A stretch of 64,000 bases of DNA from Hydnum rufescens UP504 (Eukaryota > Basidiomycota > Agaricomycetes > Cantharellales > Hydnaceae), in contig MU128918.1 of assembly GCA_014904985.1 (NCBI GenBank), forward strand, positions 310,001-374,000. The letters are read 5' to 3'. Below, in pieces: positions 11,383 to 24,421 of the stretch (the stretch's first letter is position 1; the number at the start of each line of letters is the position of its first letter). The translations under genes and the position numbers were made by a program. A model generated the notes under the pieces. It was not told the origin of the DNA, did not search any database, and was given only the letters and a program-made list of their open reading frames with translations.

Positions 11383-13641
11383 CGCTGAACTTCCCAACTG
11401 TCCCTGACCATATGACTCAATGAGGTAGCAACCAACCACCGTCAGCAATTTTCCGATGCGGAGGGATAAATGCGGCAATGAATATCGCTAATCCTTTCCA
11501 TACAGACAAATAAAAGTTGCAGTTTCCTTATGTGGCTTTTAGGTGATACTGCGGGATGCTAGTAAAATCAGTACGTACAGCAAAGATGCGATGCGCGAGC
11601 TTTCTCATATGGATTGTGGTGTGATAAGGAGGTACAATATTCCATGGTTTAAGTTCTGTATCCTAGTGAAATGAATGCCGGACATTACGCATGGTGGGGG
11701 TGGCCCGACATACGGGTGCTGATCAATGAAATGCATTCTTGAACAAATATTAACATGATGGGTTAGCGTAATGGATTCAACGCCTCTATTTACACGGTGC
11801 TGAAGCTCGTGCCCCCTTGAGTTCGGAATGGCACAAAAATATGGGCCTGAAGAGCCTGGCAAGCAGTGGACCGATCAGCCATGACACACAAGTCATGTCA
11901 AGGTGCAACTACCTTCCAATGCGATGGCACATGATCCGACCGACCTCTACCTACACGTCTTCATGATGGTGGAAAAATAGAGATAGGGGATAGGGGATGG
12001 GGGCACAAAATGGAGAGCAAGGATTCCCGGCAGGCCTACAGCATCAGCAGACCACTAGACATATTGAATGAACCTATTTATGTAGGGCCAAATATATCCC
12101 AGAAGCGCCAATAAATATACGCTTTGGATATGACTCATTGATGGAGGTTCGTGGCGAGGGTCAAACACGGAGTTTACCGCCATGAACAATTGATTTCACT
12201 TGGCCAGGCTTGGTAATTGCACCACTGAGAGCGTAGACATGTTGACCGTTTGAATGAGGAGCCAAAAGTAGACGCAGTCCTGCCTTAGCTTTGCGCCGCT
12301 CCTGCGGCATTCGCACGAGCCACGTTTCTAGAACGGACATTGCATTGGTTGATATTTCAGTTGCAATAATTTTCTGATGCTTGCATAGACATAGAATCTG
12401 ACGAATACTATGCAACTAGCTGCACCCTTGCGCTGAGATACTCTTGCCTCAAACGGTACGGACTTGCCATGCCGTCTCTCACGTCTGTTGCGACCCACCA
12501 ATCGCCGCCCAATCAAATCAGCGAAGCCAGACCTGAAATGTAGACACGTACGAGAGAATCACACGTCAAGCCACGTCAATAGCTTTCGCGGGAGAATTCA
12601 ACTTGGTGGTTCATTGTCTGCGCGTCTCCACGCCGCTTTACCTGCTCCGCTGCATTGTCAGGTGTCAGAGGCTGAAAAATTGCCTGAACTAGCCGCCCAT
12701 TGACATGGGTAACAAGTTCCGTATCCCACCATATTCAATGCGGGTGCGTCCCTAGTTCCCCGGTCCTGGGAGATTGGAGCGCAAGGTGTTTGACTCTTTC
12801 GGCGCCCCAAGCGCCCACCGGAATGAACCAGGCGCTCCGCCTCGCCTGACTTTCAGGAGGATTGAGAGAACGCAGCAATGGACAATGGGACTCTATTTCC
12901 AGGGAAGTTACGGCCTGTGGCACATGGCAGAGCATCATGCCGTGCGTGGGCTACATGTCAGGTCCACTCCGATCGTCCGGGACAACCAAGCGTCAGCTTG
13001 CAACTGTGGCCGGCTTAAACAAGAAGCTCGGCCGTAGAAATTTTCACTGGTGGGAGGGATCCTCCCTATTGAAAGCAGCATCCGTTCAGAAATCATGTCG
13101 ACAGATCAAGTCCTCACATTCCAGGACGCTGGTGGGTTGAATGCGACAGCCAATGTGGATGACGTGCGATATCCCTGGAACGGACGTTGGCATCAGAACA
13201 GAGCAGAACAAAAATAGGGGTGGTTCAGAATTACCAGGCCTACAGATCGTGTCATCGCCCAGCTCGGCCGTAATCACCAGTTCTACATCGCCGCCGAGTA
13301 CTCGCGACTCGCTCACCTTGAGCCATTTTGCTAAGATCTTTTCGCCAACCTTTCATTAATACGCGTTTTCGACGACGCAGGGAGGTCCTTCTGTACTGGA
13401 CTCTCGAGCATCCGGCTTGGCCTTAAACGGCATTCGCGAGCGCTACTTGGCTTCTAGGCGTCACCGGAGAGCGGGGCCACTAATTGCTCTATGGGTATGC
13501 TCGATGTGCGCAACGACCACCTAACATCATAATGCGGGAAGAACGTCACTGAGCCGGCCCCAAAAACCCGTAGGTCAAAAGATGGTTCCTAGAGCTTAGG
13601 TACAACCAGTTGTCCAAATCGTTAGCTAAAAGAAGTGACCA
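11383..13641. other. intergenic, no confident gene
   Basis: About 2.2 kb with only short overlapping open frames on both strands. None has a motif, a consistent splice series or composition that convinces me. No tRNA or transposon terminus is visible. Confidence 0.4.
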
Positions 13642-14215
13642 TTAGAGAATCATCATTCGGACAGCAAATTCGGAAATGGGACGGATGTCGAGAGCGATGG
13701 GAGACGACAATGAAATAAACATGCGTCGTTGCTTGGTGTTGTTGAAGATCAATCCTTCATACAAATCGTCCGTGGGGTCTGCGGAGAAAATGGCGAATCC
13801 AAATTCGATTTCTCGAAGACTCGTTCCCTCCATGACTAAAGAAGCTCGATGAATGATTGCGGTACCACAGCATACTGGATCTTCGACTCATATATTCAGG
13901 AAAAAATATCGCACTCACAATTGTTTGACCATGGGGGCCTTGCAAACGGATACCACATGCGTGCATTTGGCTCGCGTAGAAAAAGGCCCTGAGACCAGTT
14001 TCATTCAGCGAAGTCAATACGACTCTAAACACGAATGAGACATACAATGCTTTTGAACCGTCTCTAGCTGCGCGCCCATTACGCCAAATATGAGATTGGA
14101 ATCGAGACGAAATATAACCGACGCCCACGGAAGACACTGCTGGAAGGAGGACTTCCGAAAAAATTGGGGGAATATCGTGCCAACAAAAACCACCCTGAAA
14201 ACCTCGACACTCTGT
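13642..14215 (-). CDS. unrecognised protein, partial model
   Basis: Three exon-like blocks on the minus strand. After an acceptor near 14198 (TTTTCAG) a frame reads GGFCWHDIPPIFSEVLL, then SSVGVGYISSRFQSHIW. A 56-nt GTATGT...CTCAG intron joins in frame to FFYASQMHACGIRLQGPHG. A GTGAGT...TTTAG intron then leads to the terminal exon containing REIEFGFAIFSADPTDDLYEG. The first splice keeps the frame exactly, which is good evidence for a gene. The second leaves the two best frames out of phase. The content looks beta-rich, but I cannot name a family. The start is upstream and not located. Confidence 0.4.
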
Positions 14216-14514
14216 GTGTGTCCCACGAGATCCTTATCAGGAAGGCTAAATCATACTCTCTAACTATATGTATGACAGCAAGAAATATCACAACGGGGTT
14301 TGGGGAAATTCACCAATGTGATTTTCAGTCTACGCGTTATTCGTTTCTCCCTGAGTTGTATAGCGGTAACTGTTGTGCTCGGGGCCACAGAAGAGTCTCG
14401 AGCCCGCTCGGCAGACTCCGCGATTGACACTCCGCCCACCAGACATAGCCCTCCTGACTAACTCCATCATCTCTTCCTAGCCCACGTCTTCCTCTTCGTC
14501 TAGCTTTACCTAAC

Positions 14515-15266
<752 letters not shown>

Positions 15267-16957
15267 TACAAAGCATCGTTCATATTGTACAGAACCTGAG
15301 AAATGGGATCCTTCAAGCTCCACCGTTGTGTTTTGTGATCATTTGTCAACGTCAATAATGAAGCAGACACAGTGTCGCTGCTCCATGATAAGGCAGGGCC
15401 ATTGCAAATGGGGAAACGGGGATCCCCCCGTCCCTTGCTATTTGAAGCACCCTCACCTTATGATCAGAAGTGCTCATCACGGCATCCCAATACAAGTGGA
15501 GCTCAAGGCAATACTAGCAGGGATAAAGCACAAGGGCTTATTATAGAATCGCGCGGACGACATGTACGAAAAATGAGGAGACCTTACTGTACAGCCCCGG
15601 ATTACTCCGTTACCGACAAAGTATTGCCCAGATAAGCGCCGTCGTTCGAACGCAGCAAGGAAATATGTGGACCACAGGCTTCATTGACATACCAACCCCA
15701 CCTGAGCAGAGGTTTGTTAAGGGCAGCCCGCAAGTGGCCCCAAGAGCTTGCCCTACACTCTTGAGATGAGGAGACGATATCCTCCGGCTTGACGGCCCGA
15801 ACGTGCGACCGAACGTGCGAGAAACCCGACAGACATCAAAACGCAAGCGCTCACTCAACTAGGTTGGAATCTTTCACAAAATTCAAGCAGAATTAAGTCA
15901 TTGACGGGGTATCTGTTGTCCCCGAAGACATTTGTGTGTGAGAAGTGCCACTTAAATCCAGCGTTTTCTTTTCTCGAACGATCAACATGACAGGATTCCA
16001 CAAGAGGATACATGGACCAATGAACGGGGATGGAAATACTTAAAACCTCTGCCGAGATAGAGAAGCGCCAGAAGCACTTTATATAATTTAAGCGCCGGCG
16101 CCGGGGGACCGACCTCCCGTAAAGTTGCGCAATTACCGTGTGACAGCGCCTATATATTTGTGGCCTTCCTTCTTGGTCCTTTGCTCGTTTTCGTCAGATC
16201 AGACGGCCTGAGATTACAAAGACCATGAAGTTATGATGCTAGCGTGGTCGATCAAACCTCCAGATCTTAGTCTCCAGGCCCTTGCATCTAAACATAGGGT
16301 CCTGGGCACGGTTGGTGTGTTGAGTGTCAGGATAGAATGCCACTGTCGTCGAAAGCCTTTGACATCGAGTCCACGTCATGAGGCAACCACATCGTGGTCC
16401 GACTAGGTCCAATACTGAGGATGATTAACTGGATTAAGATTACTATCGTCAGCTCGTTCATCCTTGTTTGAACACCATTTTATTCATTCGTGCTGAACCC
16501 TCCACAGTCACTTTCCATGGCAACCGACGGTGAACCTTCGTTACCTGCCTGTGTGCAAGGCAGCCTATACACCTAATTTAGATGCTGGACCAGAGTGCTA
16601 AATTGCGTTGACTACCCTCTGGAAGGCAATGAACGCGTGGGATGAGGGAATAAGACACTCAAATTAGCATGAGATTGAAGGATTGAAGCGATGGTGAGGG
16701 AGGTCATGGCAACCACGCGTCGCTATCCTCTGGTGATTGCTTTGTGCCCCCTCTGAACCTTCCGCTGGTCCCGACCCTTACGCGAAACCTCCGCCTTCCC
16801 AGAGGTCAGATGCACAGCACGCAGATGAAAAGCTTACCCGAGTCCATGATGAAACTGAAACAGCGGTTCACTGGAGACAAGAAATGGCGATAACTAATGC
16901 ATAAAGAATTAACATGTACTTGGCTCGATTCAACCGGGCCATCCCGATCAACTCGAG
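15267..16957. other. intergenic, no confident gene
   Basis: About 1.7 kb between ubc4 and the CUE-domain gene. Only short overlapping frames are present and none has a recognisable motif. It presumably includes the 3' region of ubc4 and the promoter of the CUE gene; I see no clear TATA or other element I would name. Confidence 0.4.
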
Positions 16958-19150
16958 ATGGCCAACGCTCAGTTGGTAAAAGCAAAAACCGTTGCCCACG
17001 AATATCTGCATGCCAGCGCACAAGTGATCTTGAAAACTCTCCCCTCCGAATATTCCGAGGATCCTCACTGGCCAAGATGTCGACGTCTTATCCAGAGTAT
17101 TGCTCGCACTCCTCATGGCCTGTCGTTGATGTCCATTCAGGATATGGCCATTGTCGCTTACGGTTTTGGATACTCTGGGAAACATCTCGCTGATGCTCAA
17201 GAACTTGCACACCAGGCATTTGTCTCCACACCTTCCTTGATTGATGATTTGGTCAAGGAGGCTATCCCCGCATTTGCCCTTGCATTGCTGCTCAGTAGTT
17301 CTAGCGATATAGATGCTCTCGATTCCATTGATGCTACATATAGGACACTTCGGTGTTTGCACAGCTTGGTCGCCATCGTTCCTCTCCATGTTCTAGACAC
17401 CATTGTGCAGAGCCACGAACTATTCCAGTCCTTGGGACAGTGTTATGATACGAGGCTTTCACGAACGGATACCGAGATGTCTTCTATTCGGCTACGTGCA
17501 GCTCTCGCCAAAGTGTCCATTATTGACACTATCCACATCCTTTTCACCTATCTCATATCTACGCCGTCACGAATCGCGTCCAATCGCTTATCCGACCTCC
17601 TTCTCACACTCCTAGAACTACCAGTGTCCCCCAGCTCAAGCGACACGTTTACCCCCTTCTTAAACCGCTCTCTCTTGGGCGATTACGAGGCATCATATCG
17701 TATTTCCGAAAAGCTTGACCAAATTCTCTCGGGCGATCCGCGTATGCCTTACATCACATCTGCCCTTAAGATGCGCGCCGGCATCTCTTCGCAAGATGCC
17801 AATTCGATTGGTGGTTTGTCTGTAATTTTCGACTCTGCCGTTCCTTCCGACATGGTTCATAGCATTGACCGCAAGGGCAAAGGCAAGGCTCTCAAGGACG
17901 ACGATCCGGTTCTCCTACCTGCGGCTATTAATCCTGCAATCCAACAAGTTCTCGATATCCTTCCTGACGAAACTCCAATGTTCATCGAGGCGTGTCTTGC
18001 ACATCCCTCGTTTTCTGGCTCTGTAGAACGCGTTATTGGGGCTCTTGTTGAGGGTGGCCCACTGCCCGATGTTCTAGCTGCGATGAGATCTATGATCGTC
18101 AATCCTTCACCAGTGGAGGAGCCATCGCTATTGGACTCTCGAAAGAATGCATTCGATGATGATCCCCTGGATTTCTCCAAAGTAAAGATCGGGAAGAATA
18201 GGTACTTTTTCAGTGGTTTTGATTGTATATCTGCGTCCAAGTCAGGCTGATGGTGGTGGCTCAGACACGAAAATGTGGATACTGTGCTCTGGGATAAGAC
18301 TCTTGCGCTGAACATGAAGGAGGACATCCTGCGTCGGGTGCGCGAGCAAGCCGAGGAGGAAGAGGAGGAAGCCCGGCAAGCTCGAGGTGTTTTCAGCAGC
18401 ACAGTGGCGTTCGAAGACGAGCTGAGTGGAGGAGAGCTCGAGGGTACTCCTCGGCTGAAAGTTGTACAGGAAGGTGAGGGAAGTGTGACGAAGAAGCTGA
18501 TGGGACTGGACGGGTGAGTGGGTCATAATTTCTTGTGACTCCGGCGTCTGATCTGAATCCTGCGACGTGGTCAATGCGCAAGGTGACCGATGGAGTTGAG
18601 AGCATTCTGGAGCTGGCTTATATTAACGATCCAAAGCTCTTCGATCGGGATTCCGGAACTCGAAGATCCAACGCTCGCCAGAACCTCAAGGCCGAAACTG
18701 GTCAGTCTACGCTTAGATCTTCTGTCTCTTGGGTGTATCTGAATCCTCGCTCAGGACTCGGCGATGAACAAATCGAGGGCTGGCGGATTATGCTCGAACG
18801 CAATGTGCGTGAATCTAGTGTACCCTATCTCTCCCAACGCCTGTTGACATGCATATTCTTTCATCTGTTTCTCTGAATAGCCCAAGAAAGACTACATCCT
18901 TTCGAAGCACGAATTTTCAGGTAATGCGCCACTACCATCCGGTGAGTTAACCGAGGAGTCTGGTCGCAACCATCTCCAGTCTTCTCGCGGACGAGGATCT
19001 CATGGGCATGGTGACAGTGGAGGGACTAGCCGAGGGGGCGTCCACAATGCGGCACGAGATCGAGCACGGAAGGATAAAGCGGGGAATCAGAACCGCAAGC
19101 GAGGTCATGACAAGAAAATGGCTAGAGGTGGTGGTATACCTCCCTCGTGA
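16958..19150 (+). CDS. CUE-domain protein, ASCC2/Cue3 homologue
   Basis: Homologue of yeast Cue3 and human ASCC2, a ubiquitin-binding subunit of the complex that disassembles stalled, ubiquitinated ribosomes; the function is from the family. Exons are 16958-18201, 18265-18513, 18603-18700, 18755-18804 and 18881-19150. The large first exon is mostly helical and carries the CUE domain near residues 325-375, seen as INPAIQQVLDILPDETPMF with FIEACLAHPSFSGSVERVI. Exon 2 has a glutamate-rich coiled-coil stretch. Exons 3-5 give ILELAYINDPKLFDRD, then LGDEQIEGWRIMLERNPKK. The basic, glycine-rich tail ends KRGHDKKMARGGGIPPS, typical of this family. The acceptor at 18602 (GAGAG) is unusual but is the only choice I found that keeps the frame. 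No damage seen. Confidence 0.88.
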
Positions 19151-22133
19151 ATGTACATATGCAGAATCAGAATCAGAATGTTTTTACAAACTTCTCAGCG
19201 AGGATGCAGATTAATGGAAGATGTGTGGATGAAGGAAGGTCAGCTCAATAAGTCCGTCGATCATCCTGAGGTCTTGGACAATAGAAGTTAGATAACGACA
19301 TCAATATATAGACAAGTACCATTATCCTACCGATGTTATTGCCCAAATTAGTCAGTTGTAACATCCTGACAGAGTCCGCATTTAGGACTGTACCAATGAT
19401 TTCGATGTAGTCGTCGGTTATTTGACAATCCTAATGGCGTCTTTGAGATTAAAGATGGACCAATGAAAAGAGTGCAGGAAAACCTGTAGTGTTTTTGCTT
19501 CTACTTGGCCACCGTCACCGGACTCCACAATTACCTTGTCACCTTGCATCTTGAGAAGGGATTAAGTGGTTTGACGCGAGATACGACGCGTTAAAAACAT
19601 AAACTGACTTTTATCACTTTGCAGGGGAGACGTATGGTCCTACCCACGTAGGCATCCAAGCGTGCCGAGTTGATACGGGGCGCTATTCCTTCTTGGTTCA
19701 CGTTCATAGTGTCGGGGAGGCACGGATAAGGCCGTGCAGTCACATGATTGTCGCAAGTTTTTTTTTGCCAGCAGACCCAAAGCCGCGATGCTCGCCACGA
19801 TACTGGAAGTCCTTTAGGCACTGTCCCTTGTCGCGAGCGGGCTAAGGTCTGAGTATTTCAATCTCCACCCACTTGTTTGGGTCCTCAGCTCTTGCTGAGT
19901 CCGACTTTAGGAGTCGACTGGTGTACCAGAAAACCGCATGCCTTGTTCATCGACACTAGTCGTGCCCGGAGATCTCTTTCAGGGGGAGGGTGTCCCATTG
20001 GGGAGTGTCCTGGTTCTGCTTGAAACTCGCCATGGAGATCAGGCTTTTGATGGCATATCGATTGTGCGCCACTCCTAGACTGTTAGTGGCAGTCAATGCA
20101 TCTACAGGCACCCTTTCTATCGCGGTCTCGTCGCGGTGGCTCATTACCACTGTGTCTTGGACGATTTGTCCTCGTTGTCCCCGGTTGCGTTGGCATGCTG
20201 ACTTGGCCTCGCAACTGGATCAGGGCATGCAGTCTACCGCATTGCGCCATAATGGTTTCTGTCTGTCTCCAGAACGATCCGATGGAGACGAGTATCAGCA
20301 TACTGTCTTGGGAATGTGTGCGGCTTCCGGCTCTGCTCGTGCTGTTGCAGCTATACGTTCCGGGTCGGGGTTCTCCCTGTTGACTGTATGAGGAAAGTGG
20401 ATTGGGGTGCGCAGAATCGAGCGTGACTGCATCTGCCCTTCAGCGCACTTCGCGGCAGCGCCTCATGTTGACTTCGTGTTGACAATGGTGTAACTCGATT
20501 CAGACTACTCTGGGTCTGCTGGCAATTGCCTTCCCGAATTTTTTCCATCCCGCTCGATTCTCTCGAGTTTAATCTCGCTCTCGGCTTATGTAACTTCCGG
20601 TAATGTTCCATCATCACATTCTCGTATGCGTATGCAATGATGTCCTAGTCTTGATGAAGCCAAGTCAAATGCTGCACATGAATGTAAGGATTCTTCATAC
20701 ATTTTAAGAATTTTAGCCGATAGCTGAATACAGTCGAATGACGATCGCACCTAGTATCCTTCCGATAGAGATATTGATAGGAAGTATCTTGAACGAATTG
20801 CGCCGAGTACTGTAGTGTAATGGATGCCGTATCAGTATTTTCTGCTGCCCGCATGCTTGGGAAGCTGCAGATCGAACGAGAATATTATGAGAATATTATT
20901 GTTGACGCTCACCGGCGAATGACTGGTTTGTCCTGTTGGCGTATGTAACCGTAGGGCTCCGGAAGCAGCCGGTGATGAAAGTAATATCGTAGATCGTAGT
21001 CGCTGCGTCCGTATGCTGCACACGAACGTGTCTCATCAAGTTTCCGTGTCTATAGTTCAAGATCGTCACCTTCCTCCCTGTTCCAATAGTATCTGGACCT
21101 ATGTGATTGTGATCTCGATCTCAGGGTGTGGATGCAATTGTCAATCGCATGGCACTTTCTACTGGTAGTACGTAGGACCTCTCGAGCTCCGGCGGCGGTC
21201 CAACGGTCCCTGACTCCCGGTATAATTTTACGGCCAAAATCCCTGGCCAAGTCCAGGGAAATCGTCTCTAGGATGCTCCCAGGCCACAAAAACCCGGAAA
21301 TCCGGCTCTAACTCCAAGAGAAATCGCAAAAAAATCGCCCAAAAAAGAAAAAGAAAATACTCCTGACTTCCCCAGACCACTCAAAATGTCATACGCATTG
21401 CTTTAGACATTTTTCCTAGACGGGCTACTCGGGTTGCGCAGTGATTTAGGTTATTTTTCGATTGTTGGCTGCAACCCTACAGCCATATAACAAATGACGG
21501 CGAGCGAGCCCCTGGATATGCACCCTGCTCGAGGTTTCTGGGATAACCGTGTACCATTAGGAAGTATACTCTGAATCCTGGATGCTTTCCATGCGCGGAA
21601 GAGATGTACAGTAATTTAACGCATCGATGACCAGCATACTCGGATTTGGTGTGGTGCAACATGCTTCTTGTGGTGCCTTGAGGCTGCTATCCCCCGTGGG
21701 TGATATAGGTGGTAAAAGTTTCAACAGGTGGTCGCAATTACAGAAATGAAACTATATAGCGCAATCTAATGCTGTCGAAGGCAACCAAAAACAAGTTTGA
21801 TATCGCTAAGACCGCAACACTGTAGTGATATTTCAAAAAAACTATAGAGTCTGTAGCTCAGCGCTGGTTCGCGTCCAACAGATATCTACGGTTGTGTCCC
21901 AGAGGCCACTCTGAGACCCCCGATACTAGTCGATCGGAACCGAATCAATAACGAACCAGCCACGTGTGGCCTACGATATACACAATAGATACAATGGTTC
22001 CGAAGCGGTTGCCCCCGGCAAATAGTAGTCCAGTCTCCAACCTTGTTTGCATGTTGACACGTGCGGAATCTCGTCGCCGCGACTATATCAGCATGGAAAA
22101 CTGTGTGGTACAGACGACATGGATACGAAAAGC
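19151..22133. other. intergenic, possible decayed gene near 19.95-20.4 kb
   Basis: About 3 kb without a supportable gene. Between 19950 and 20400 one plus-strand frame reads VPLGSVLVLLETRHGDQAFDG and continues with other protein-like text through several stop codons. That could be an old pseudogene, but I recognise no family. The stretch 21850-21910 resembles a tRNA box A, but no cloverleaf forms. The last 150 bp, upstream of 22134, is shared with hydroxylase copies B and C and is probably promoter or leader sequence. Confidence 0.35.
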
Positions 22134-23748
22134 ATGTCCGCCGTCCTACCTCTTGATCCTTTGGAGATTGGCTCCGAATCTTCGAAGGACCCCCCAGCCG
22201 TTAAACTCAGCCCCGTGGCTTCAGAGCGTTCCGAACCCTTTTCTGTCAATCATACAGCACCCTTCATGAGAAGCACTTGGCACAAGGATCCCACTAAAAC
22301 ATCCATAAGCAATCCATTGGGCTGGGTGGCGTATCGAACTATGCTCAAGGGTGAAGCCAGGCCACGAGAAGGGAAGGTGGCCGTTCATCCACTGTGGACG
22401 CAACGTACGTGGCCGATGGTGTCTCCGCGTACGCTAGACGTGCCCCTCTCCGACCCTCTCTCATATCAGATGTCTTCATACTCTCGCGCGCTATCGCCCC
22501 GATAGCGATTCAGTACATATCCATGAAGTACTTTCACCTCTCGTGGCCTATATGGATGGCCGTAATAGTGTACTCCATCGCATACATCGCAATTTTGGCC
22601 ATGACGGTGGTTCGTCTGAATGCTCTGACACTGAAGCACGGCTTCTTGGATGGTCACGTCCCGCGCGACGGTATTCCTGATGTGCGCCTGAAATCAACTG
22701 TGGTATGATGTACTTCATTATTTCACAGATGCTCGGCCTGACACAGTGCAGATCGGGTTATTATTTTTCGTGACGGTCCGCCCATTGATGTACTGTTTAG
22801 TTGCGTACGACCGTTTCGAGATGCCGTACATTACACCCTGGCTGCCTGTGCATGTGTTCCTGTTCACAACTATTTTGGATTTCTGGTTCTAGTGAGTCGA
22901 ATTCTCGTCCCTGAGGTACCTAACCTCCTATTGACAACGCCAATTGAAGTATCTATCATCGAGCAATGCATGAAGTCGACGTAAGCCACGAATTCTTTCT
23001 ATTTGTGATCCTCTCTAAGCTACCGCCTATACAGTTCTTGTGGAGGTTTCACAAGACCGTAAGAGCCATCGATGACCTGTTCTCTACCGATGGCTGATGC
23101 TTCCCCTCGGGTGTATTGTACTTAGCATCATATGGCAAAACACCCCATCCCCCTTCTCGCAGCATTCTCAGGCACGCTTGATTCCGTTTATGATTGATCA
23201 GGGGTTATTCTCACCCTTCATTTGATATTCCTTCACAGATCATGTGCAGGAGCTCATGGATTCTTTCGTTATCCACATGTTCGCTTACTTTGTATATCCT
23301 CTCGATTTCTTTACTTTGGTGAGTTGAATATTGTTGGGTGGGTGAACTATCTATGACCATTAGCCTCGCGCCAGTGGATTTGCGCGATATATATAGAGTA
23401 TGTAGAATTATGTGGCCACTCAGGTGTCCGTCTCTTCTGCAATCACCCTGTCAGCGGTCCCATCCTTCGTCCTTTTGATATGGATCTCTCTGTCGAAGAC
23501 CAGTGAGTCTTTTATTCTCATCAGGGCTGAGGACTGAGTACTCAATCTACCCATGCTAAGCGATCTTCATCACCGTCATGGATGGCGCAAATCTTTTAAG
23601 TATGTGACCGCCTAGGGCTCATCCCTGACTTATCATAAACTGACCAAATGGCTATCTTAGTTATGGCAAACAGACCAGAGTATGGGATAAGCTCTTTGGT
23701 ACTACACGGGCCCGTGTAGAAATGGCCGAGGAGAATTTGGATCGATGA
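22134..23748 (+). CDS. fatty acid hydroxylase/sterol desaturase, copy A
   Basis: Membrane di-iron oxygenase of the fatty-acid-hydroxylase superfamily; the substrate cannot be read from sequence. Ten exons give a frame of 359 residues: 22134-22404, 22470-22702, 22752-22891, 22950-22980, 23035-23058, 23126-23171, 23239-23318, 23375-23502, 23561-23599 and 23661-23748. All three histidine boxes are present: HRAMH in FYIYHRAMHEVD, HKTHH in WRFHKTHHMAKHP, and HDLHH in VEDHDLHHRHGW. GHSG also lies in the expected place. Hydrophobic spans occur at IAPIAIQYI, WMAVIVYSIAYIAIL, LLFFVTVRPLMYCLVAY and VFLFTTILDFWF. The start ATG aligns with the start of copy B. The sixth intron appears to use a GC donor. 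This is the intact member of a three-copy family. Confidence 0.88.
23172..23238 (+). other. probable GC-AG intron in hydroxylase copy A
   Basis: After the exon text LLAAFS the sequence runs CTCAG then GCACGC, and the next in-frame exon begins after CTTCACAG with DHVQELMD. No GT donor at this point keeps the frame. Copy B (GCACGT) and copy C (GCATGC) have GC at the same position. Confidence 0.6.
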
Positions 23749-24421
23749 TCGGTGCGTTTTGTCCAGTCTTGAAGCAATAGGGTTTATCCGAATGAGTATT
23801 TTGAGTAGCGGACGTCGGCGCATGGATGGTCGAAAGGAACTTGCCAGATTCTAGTCGGGACCTTGGAAATTGTTAAGATAAATTATGTATTTGTAAGGAC
23901 CGCAAAAATATCCAGGCCAGGTGCTTCACTGCCATTTTTCTGCCTTCATGGCCCAATTGAGTAACCCAGTAAAAATTAGCTAATTTATTTGGGTCCTTAC
24001 AGGTAACCTGCGAAGATTCGGATGGTCATTAGCCAATAACGACTGCAGGTCTGATGACGATGATGTCATGCATGCGCGGGCCGAGCCGACGCGGCAATGC
24101 CCGCTGCCGAACCATCTTTCAAGGTCGACTGAGATTGAGATATGATTTGGGAGATGCCCCAAGACCCGCATCTGACCAAAGTGGGCCAGCCGGTGAGTTT
24201 TTCTGGATGACCAGGCTTTGCCTGGTCATTTCATTGCTAAAATAGAGTAGTTTGGCTTTTATACGACCCTTGCACATTCGGGAGTCTCCGTCAGCAGAAG
24301 AGTGACCTCCTAGGTGAGAAGAAATTCACCCTCGATATATCTTTCTGGAGTAAGTCTTGATTTTCTTGGCAATCTTAGGTCCTCTTATAAACCGGTTTGT
24401 ATCTTGCGTCTCACCAGCACC

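Noticed and set aside
21850..21910. tRNA-like text TAGCTCAGC...GGTTCGCGTCC
   Set aside because: The box A-like and box B-like words overlap and no cloverleaf can be folded around them.
22405..22505. A frameshift in hydroxylase copy A near 22.4-22.5 kb
   Set aside because: A 65-nt GTACGT...ATCAG intron (22405-22469) resolves the change of frame, and copy B has an intron of the same length at the same place.
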